Of a stretch of 11,439 nt of DNA, positions 7,388 to 11,439 are shown piece after piece. Position numbers and translations under genes: made by a program. Under the pieces are notes generated by a model. The model had not been told where the DNA came from. It was given only the letters and a program-made list of their open reading frames with translations, and searched no databases. This DNA is from Bacteroidaceae bacterium (GTDB taxonomy: Bacteria > Bacteroidota > Bacteroidia > Bacteroidales > Barnesiellaceae_A). The stretch covers positions 1 through 11,439 of the forward strand of contig JAFZDG010000084.1 of the NCBI GenBank assembly GCA_017561285.1. Reading direction: 5' to 3'. The first letter of the stretch is position 1. Every line of letters begins with the position of its first letter.

Positions 7388-8227
7388 ATGTCGCAAGATT
7401 ACCAACACAAAGCACCTATAGGCATTTTCGACTCGGGATACGGCGGTCTCACCATCCTATCGGAGATACGAAAAGCACTCCCCCAATATGACTACATATA
7501 CTTGGGCGACAATGCTCGTGCTCCATACGGAACTCGCTCCTTTGAGATTGTATATCGCTTTACCCTCGAAGCCGTACAATACCTCTTCGACCAAGGCTGC
7601 CAACTCGTTATATTGGCTTGCAACACAGCATCGGCCAAAGCTCTACGCACCATACAGCAGAACGACCTGCCTCTCATCGATCCCCATCGCCGCGTGTTGG
7701 GCGTTATCAGACCTACCGTAGAGATACTCAACAACGTTACCCGCAATGGTCAAATAGGTCTTCTGGGCACTCCCGGCACCATCAATTCTCAGTCATACAC
7801 AGCCGAAGTTGCAAAACTTTATCCCCAATACACCGTTTACGGACAGGCGTGTCCTATGTGGGTACCTCTCATTGAGAACAAGGAGACCGACAATGCCGGA
7901 ACCGACTTTTTTGTCAAAAAATATATCGATGAACTGATGGCGCAAAATGCGCTCATAGACACAGTAATACTGGGTTGCACACACTACCCGCTGCTGCACT
8001 CGCTCATTCGCAAGCATCTGCCTCAGCACATAGAGATACTGTCGCAAGGTACTCTTGTAGCCGAAAGTCTCAAAGACTACCTACAACGACACCCCGAAAT
8101 GGAGCAACGATGCTCACGCAACGGCCGATGCACATTCCTCACAACCGAGTCGAGCGAAAAATTCACCGAGACTGCTACACTCTTTCTACAAGACACCATT
8201 ACAGCCCGACAAATTGAGTTGGGATAA
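7388..8227 (+). CDS. murI: Glutamate racemase
   Basis: MurI converts L-glutamate to the D-glutamate needed for the peptidoglycan stem peptide; it needs no cofactor and works with two cysteines in the cytoplasm. The 279-residue protein shows IGIFDSGYGGLTIL with the aspartate at 15, YLGDNARAPYGTRS (38-51), LVILACNTASAKAL with catalytic Cys78, and DTVILGCTHYPLL with catalytic Cys197. The length is normal for the family and the ATG at 7388 places the first motif at the expected position. There is no recognisable promoter in the 102-nt gap before it; a strong terminator fills that gap. The S4-domain gene starts 12 nt after its stop, so the two are almost certainly co-transcribed. Confidence 0.96.
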   Translation: MSQDYQHKAPIGIFDSGYGGLTILSEIRKALPQYDYIYLGDNARAPYGTRSFEIVYRFTLEAVQYLFDQGCQLVILACNTASAKALRTIQQNDLPLIDPHRRVLGVIRPTVEILNNVTRNGQIGLLGTPGTINSQSYTAEVAKLYPQYTVYGQACPMWVPLIENKETDNAGTDFFVKKYIDELMAQNALIDTVILGCTHYPLLHSLIRKHLPQHIEILSQGTLVAESLKDYLQRHPEMEQRCSRNGRCTFLTTESSEKFTETATLFLQDTITARQIELG

Positions 8228-8239
8228 CAATACAACCAT

Positions 8240-8635
8240 ATGGAAAAGAAAAATAACGAAGGCGTACGCATCAACAAGTACATCAGCGACTATGGGTTCT
8301 GCTCACGTCGTGAAGCCGACAAACTCATAGAAGACGAGCGTGTTACCATCAACAATCGCCTTGCAACCCCCGGAGACAAAGTAACCGACAACGACAACGT
8401 GCGCATTGACGGCGAACACCTGGCTTATGTTCCTCGTGAAGCACGCCCCAAGAAACACCGTTGGGGCCCCCCTCGCAATACCGAGACAAATGAAGAGCAA
8501 CCCACCAAGCGAGCCGGACAACGCGGAGCTGTGCGCAACAGCCGAACACAAGCGGCTGCCAAGAAAACAACATCGCCTGCCAAAGCAACCAAAACAACCC
8601 GACCGGCCGGCACCAAGACCAACAAACGCAAATAA
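8240..8635 (+). CDS. S4 domain RNA-binding protein with basic tail (no pseudouridine synthase domain)
   Basis: Residues 8-60 of this 131-residue protein form an S4 RNA-binding domain: VRINKYISDYGFCSRREAD, then KLIEDERVTINNRLATPGDKV and DNVRIDGE. This is the form found at the N-terminus of RsuA/RluB/RluF-type rRNA pseudouridine synthases. Those enzymes continue with a catalytic domain of about 170 residues. Here the S4 domain is followed by a low-complexity tail (about 65-131) rich in lysine, arginine, alanine, threonine and proline, ending TKTNKRK. No catalytic aspartate motif (GRLD type) is present. It may bind rRNA or ribosomes, or be a decayed pseudouridine synthase that lost its enzyme domain. 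The frame is intact and the spacing tight (12 nt after murI), which argues for a working gene. The exact role is unknown. Confidence 0.8.
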   Translation: MEKKNNEGVRINKYISDYGFCSRREADKLIEDERVTINNRLATPGDKVTDNDNVRIDGEHLAYVPREARPKKHRWGPPRNTETNEEQPTKRAGQRGAVRNSRTQAAAKKTTSPAKATKTTRPAGTKTNKRK

Positions 8636-8698
8636 CATAGTACTATGCCCATAGAGCCGGCATAACTACAGGTTGACAACACCACCCCATTTTGTAAG

Positions 8699-10519
8699 AT
8701 GAAACAACGACGCGCAATAGAACTATTGGCCCCGGCCAAAAATGCCGAAACCGGCATCGAAGCCATCCTACATGGTGCCGATGCAGTATATATAGGTGCT
8801 CCGCGCTACGGTGCGCGTGCAGCCGCCGGCTGTACCACAAGCGACATAGAACGCCTTTGCAACTTTGCACACACCTACAATGCCCGCGTATATGTAGCAC
8901 TCAACACCATACTCTACAACGATGAGTTGGAAGATGCTCGCCGCATCATCTACGAGTTGTATCACGCCGGTGTCGATGCTCTCATCGTGCAAGATATGGC
9001 TCTGTTGCAACTCGATTTGCCCCCTATTGCGCTGCACGCAAGCACACAATGCGACAATCGCACTGCCGAGAAAGTGCAGTTCCTGGCCGATGCCGGATTT
9101 TCGCAGGTCGTTTTGGCTCGCGAATTATCACTCGATGACATACGCAACATTGCACAGCACACCCAAGTACCGCTCGAGGTCTTTGTGCATGGCGCACTTT
9201 GCGTGAGCTACAGCGGACAATGCTACCTGAGTGCCGCACTCAACAATCGCAGTGCCAACCGAGGCGAATGCGCCCAATGTTGCCGTCTGTCATACAGCCT
9301 CATCGATGGCAACGGCAAATGTATTGCCGATAACAAACACCTGCTCTCGCTCAAAGACCTCAACCAAAGCAGCCGTCTCGAAGAGTTGATTGATGCCGGT
9401 GCATCCTCTTTCAAAATCGAAGGTCGCCTCAAAGATATTAGCTACGTAAAAAATATTACGGCATACTACCGCCAACAATTAGACCAAATTATTGCCCGCC
9501 GCAGCGATGAACTGTATCGCGCATCAAACGGAGTATCGACCATCAACTTTACGCCCAACCCCAACAAAAGTTTCAATCGCGGATTTACACACTATTTTCT
9601 CGATGGACGCAGCAAAGAGGCTATCATACAACCTCACTCACCCAAGTCAATGGGCGAATATGTGGGCAAAATACAAGCCGTTATCAACAATCGCACATTT
9701 AGATACAACGGCAATATAGAACTTCACAACGGCGATGGATTGTGCTACATCGACAACGACGGCAACTTTTATGGTTTCCGCGTCAATCGCGCCGAAGGAA
9801 AAATCATTCACACAGCAACAGCACAAAACATCACACGAGGAGCAACCATCTATCGCAATAGCGACCAGATATTCGACACAGCCTTGCAACGCCCCACTGC
9901 CCAACGCTACATAGAGGTAGAGATGACACTTGGCGAGCAGCCCGAAGGCTTTACCCTTACCATAAGCGATGGCACAACACAAATTACCCACCGCTGCAAT
10001 GCCGAAAAGAGCCTCAGCCGCACACCGCAGGCCCAACGCCAAGTCCAAGAGTTGAGCAAGCTGGGCAACACACCCTACCGAGCTGCACACATCAACATAG
10101 ACTTGCAACACGACTATTTCATACAGCCCTCGCTACTCTCTACCTGGCGAAGAGAAGCCATCGAGTGGTTCGACCGCGCACGCCGCCTTGCATACCGTAC
10201 AGACCGCCGCAAGCATCCTGTTGGGCAGCCTCAATGGCACACTGCAAGTGTCGACTACCGCGCCAACATTGCCAACCATCTGGCTAAAAAATTCTATCAA
10301 AATCATGGCGTTGAAACCACAGCTCCGGCATTTGAGTTGTCGCACCCCGACAACAGTGAACTGATGCGTACTCGTCACTGCATACGACACTATCTTGGAG
10401 CCTGCCTCAAAACACCTCAAGGCAAAAATCTCGTAGCACCTCTTACGCTGCGACATGGCAATGTCGATTTGCAACTACACTTCGACTGCGCCCATTGCGA
10501 AATGGTGATAAAAAAATAG
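8699..10519 (+). CDS. U32 family protein (annotated as peptidase; RlhA/TrhP-like RNA hydroxylation family)
   Basis: This 606-residue protein carries the U32 signature EVFVHGALCVSYSGQC at 160-175. The N-terminal part (IELLAPAKNAETGIEAILHGADAVYIG, residues 7-33) is a barrel-like domain typical of the family. Cysteines 168, 175, 191 and 194/195 are placed as expected for the metal-cluster ligands of this family. The C-terminal 300 residues match the longer, RlhA-like architecture and end with a CAHC pair. Family members were first called peptidases, but E. coli RlhA is known to hydroxylate 23S rRNA C2501, and TrhP (YegQ) with its relatives makes 5-hydroxyuridine in tRNA using prephenate. RNA modification is thus more likely than proteolysis; the exact substrate cannot be told from sequence. 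It starts 63 nt after the S4 gene, possibly in the same transcript. No strong terminator follows it. Confidence 0.88.
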   Translation: MKQRRAIELLAPAKNAETGIEAILHGADAVYIGAPRYGARAAAGCTTSDIERLCNFAHTYNARVYVALNTILYNDELEDARRIIYELYHAGVDALIVQDMALLQLDLPPIALHASTQCDNRTAEKVQFLADAGFSQVVLARELSLDDIRNIAQHTQVPLEVFVHGALCVSYSGQCYLSAALNNRSANRGECAQCCRLSYSLIDGNGKCIADNKHLLSLKDLNQSSRLEELIDAGASSFKIEGRLKDISYVKNITAYYRQQLDQIIARRSDELYRASNGVSTINFTPNPNKSFNRGFTHYFLDGRSKEAIIQPHSPKSMGEYVGKIQAVINNRTFRYNGNIELHNGDGLCYIDNDGNFYGFRVNRAEGKIIHTATAQNITRGATIYRNSDQIFDTALQRPTAQRYIEVEMTLGEQPEGFTLTISDGTTQITHRCNAEKSLSRTPQAQRQVQELSKLGNTPYRAAHINIDLQHDYFIQPSLLSTWRREAIEWFDRARRLAYRTDRRKHPVGQPQWHTASVDYRANIANHLAKKFYQNHGVETTAPAFELSHPDNSELMRTRHCIRHYLGACLKTPQGKNLVAPLTLRHGNVDLQLHFDCAHCEMVIKK

Positions 10520-10623
10520 GGCAACCGAGAAATTAAAACGCCCCCAAACGCTATAAAGTACAGAAAACAGTACGCATATATGCAAAATAGTGTTAAATAG
10601 ATAACTTTTTCCACTTTCAACTA

Positions 10624-10653
10624 TTGACAATTAGAAAAAAAGCCCTACCTTTG
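10624..10653 (+). promoter_or_regulatory. Canonical Bacteroidota promoter for a short RNA
   Basis: TTG at 10624-10626 and TACCTTTG at 10646-10653 are exactly 19 nt apart, the best match to the Bacteroidota promoter consensus in this window. Transcription should start near 10658-10661. The segment before it (10520-10623) is AT-rich intergenic DNA after the U32 gene with nothing else recognisable. The only nearby plus-strand product is the short RNA that follows. Confidence 0.75.
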
Positions 10654-10658
10654 CACAC

Positions 10659-10726
10659 GTGTTTTTCATGGTATTAGAATTAAGGTTAACAAAGATTGGT
10701 TGTCGGGAGACAATCAATTTTTTTTT
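10659..10726 (+). ncRNA. Small RNA (or terminated leader) of about 68 nt
   Basis: A strong promoter is followed within about 35 nt of its start by an intrinsic terminator, so the expected transcript is about 68 nt. No sizeable plus-strand gene lies downstream, and the next gene is convergent. The 5' part (GTTTTTCATGGTATTAG, then AATTAAGGTTAACAAAGATTGG) strikes me as a motif repeated many times in Bacteroidales genomes, which would make this one member of a paralogous small-RNA family; that is from memory and unverified. The ATG at 10668 opens a 48-codon frame, but it runs through two terminators and is probably not a gene. Start and end are inferred, accurate to a few bases. Confidence 0.65.
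10695..10726 (+). terminator. Intrinsic terminator of the small RNA
   Basis: ATTGGTTGTC (10695-10704) pairs with GACAATCAAT (10709-10718) over 10 bp with one G-U pair and a GGGA tetraloop. Eight T residues follow (10719-10726). It is compact and strong, as usual for bacterial small RNAs. Confidence 0.85.
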
Positions 10727-10763
10727 GCACTTATCGCAACTCTGCTTACATCCTAAATACCAC

Positions 10764-10796
10764 AAAAAAAGGTGCATGATAAATCATCACACACCT
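10764..10796 (-). terminator. Intrinsic terminator of the minus-strand leucine-rich repeat gene
   Basis: On the minus strand AGGTGTGTGA (10796-10787) pairs with TCATGCACCT (10779-10770) over 10 bp, two of them G-U, around a 7-nt loop. Seven U residues follow (10770-10764). It lies 27 nt after the stop of the leucine-rich repeat fragment and faces the small-RNA terminator 37 nt away, closing two convergent transcripts. Confidence 0.8.
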
Positions 10797-10823
10797 ATGT
10801 TAATGAGCTTTTGATACTCGCTT

Positions 10824-11300
10824 CTACAGTTTCTCAATCTCTATATTCTTAAACTTGCCCCATACTGGATGATGTCGATAACTCCAACGAGTTCCCGATG
10901 GCACATATAGCACGCAATTATTATACTGCTGGTCATTGAATGCATTTTCCGATATATCCATCTTTTCTATCTCCTCCTTTGTACGACAATGTATTTCCTT
11001 AATTGTAGAACAACAACAAGACTCATGATGATAAAATGCATAACGCTCAATTTTCGTTACACCATCCAAAACAACAATTTCCAATCCTTTTGCATCTGGA
11101 AACGCATATTCTGCAATTATCTTAACATTCTCATCCAATCTCTTTTTACTGCATGCAGTTGTAACATACTTCAATATTGTCTGATGATCATTTATTCTCT
11201 CATACAACACACCATCCCTAACATAAAATATTGGATTATCTGGTGAAACAACTATTTTCTTAAGTGAGGTACATTTATAGTATTTACAACCAGTTATTAC
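10824..11300 (-). pseudogene. BspA-type leucine-rich repeat protein, 3' fragment
   Basis: The frame gives 158 residues from 11300 down to the TAG at 10826-10824. It shows repeats of the LRR_5/BspA kind: KCTSLKKIVVSPDNPIFYV then RDGVLYERI, and KIIAEYAFPDAKGLEIVVL then DGVTKIERYAF. The end is the typical closing segment LYVPSGTRWSYRHHPVWGKF. BspA-like proteins of Bacteroidales are usually secreted or surface proteins of several hundred residues with a signal peptide. Here the upstream side is closed by an in-frame TGA at 11303-11301 and no ATG or signal peptide exists in the fragment. A GTG at 11210 could start a 128-residue protein but would cut a repeat in half, so it is unlikely. The 5' part therefore seems lost, with the break close to the inverted repeat at 11294-11321. 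A true internal start cannot be fully excluded. Confidence 0.75.
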
Positions 11301-11321
11301 TCAATATTTTGCGAGTAATAA
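11294..11321. repeat. Perfect 9-bp inverted repeat at the break of the leucine-rich repeat gene
   Basis: TTATTACTC at 11294-11302 is the exact reverse complement of GAGTAATAA at 11313-11321, with a 10-nt spacer. There is no T tract on either side, so it does not look like an ordinary terminator. It coincides with the point where the leucine-rich repeat frame ends. It could be part of a mobile-element end or a recombination site. Confidence 0.6.
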
Positions 11322-11343
11322 GTCAGAAATATGGTCATAACCT

Positions 11344-11439
11344 TTAAGGGTGCATTCTAAAAGGTGAAGATTTAACATTTTTATTGTTTCTTAACGCTCG
11401 AAGCGTGTCAATAAAGGGTGTTTCTTCTCTTTTCAGTGC
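11344..11439 (-). CDS. C-terminal end of an unidentified minus-strand protein, partial
   Basis: The minus strand is open from the window edge (11439) to a TAA at 11346-11344, giving 31 residues that include REETPFIDTLRALRNNKNV and end RMHP. It is in a different frame from the leucine-rich repeat fragment and shows no repeat of that type. I do not recognise the family. Its place beside a broken gene and an inverted repeat would fit the end of a transposase or other mobile-element protein, but 31 residues are too few to tell, and the frame may be open by chance. Confidence 0.3.
   Translation of the reverse strand, partial: ALKREETPFIDTLRALRNNKNVKSSPFRMHP

Noticed and set aside
8636..8647. Palindrome CATAGTACTATG after the S4 gene
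   Set aside because: Perfect but only 12 bp with no loop or T tract. It could be a regulator site, but nothing else supports that.
8699..10519. Taking the U32 gene as a secreted collagenase-like protease
   Set aside because: There is no signal peptide, and the best-studied members of the family act on RNA; the peptidase label is historic.
10574..10583. Palindrome GCATATATGC after the U32 gene
   Set aside because: Short, AT-rich and likely by chance; no T tract, so not a terminator.
10668..10814. Small 48-codon plus-strand frame as a protein gene
   Set aside because: It runs through two intrinsic terminators, and its second half is the complement of the terminator of the neighbouring gene, so translation of the full frame is unlikely.

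Overview
The window reads as a chromosomal segment of a Bacteroidales bacterium (phylum Bacteroidota). Evidence: a lipoprotein of the DUF6242 type and a DUF6089-type barrel protein next to uppS and bamA, two tandem skp/ompH paralogues, a BspA-type leucine-rich repeat protein, almost no Shine-Dalgarno sequences, and promoters of the Bacteroidota form (TTG, about 19-21 nt, TAnnTTTG). All family names come from motif recognition and memory; no database search was run.

Layout. Positions 1-248 are the 3' end of ribD (riboflavin synthesis). After a 156-nt gap with a TAnnTTTG box, nine genes follow on the plus strand: a DUF6242-like propeller lipoprotein (405-1862), a DUF6089-like outer-membrane barrel protein (1920-2630), uppS (2668-3423), bamA (3441-6068), two skp/ompH chaperone genes (6208-6723 and 6785-7285), murI (7388-8227), a small S4 RNA-binding protein (8240-8635) and a U32-family protein (8699-10519). 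The core is an envelope cluster. UppS makes the undecaprenyl lipid carrier and MurI makes D-glutamate, both for peptidoglycan. Skp-type chaperones carry unfolded barrel proteins across the periplasm to BamA, which inserts them into the outer membrane. The two genes upstream probably also belong to the envelope. The last two genes look RNA-related: an S4 domain, and a U32 family whose studied members hydroxylate rRNA or tRNA.

From 10520 onward the character changes. A textbook Bacteroidota promoter (10624-10653) is followed within about 70 nt by a strong intrinsic terminator (10695-10726). This is best explained as a small RNA or a terminated leader. A convergent minus-strand terminator (10764-10796) serves a BspA-like leucine-rich repeat fragment (10824-11300) that lacks its 5' part. 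Its open frame ends inside a perfect 9-bp inverted repeat (11294-11321). Beyond that is the 3' end of a different minus-strand reading frame that runs off the window. The right end may therefore be a mobile-element insertion or a rearrangement junction.

The most interesting items are the small RNA, the broken leucine-rich repeat gene with its hairpin junction, the terminator 14 nt before murI with competing structures, and the S4 protein that lacks a pseudouridine synthase domain. I see no tRNA, rRNA, CRISPR array or defence system.
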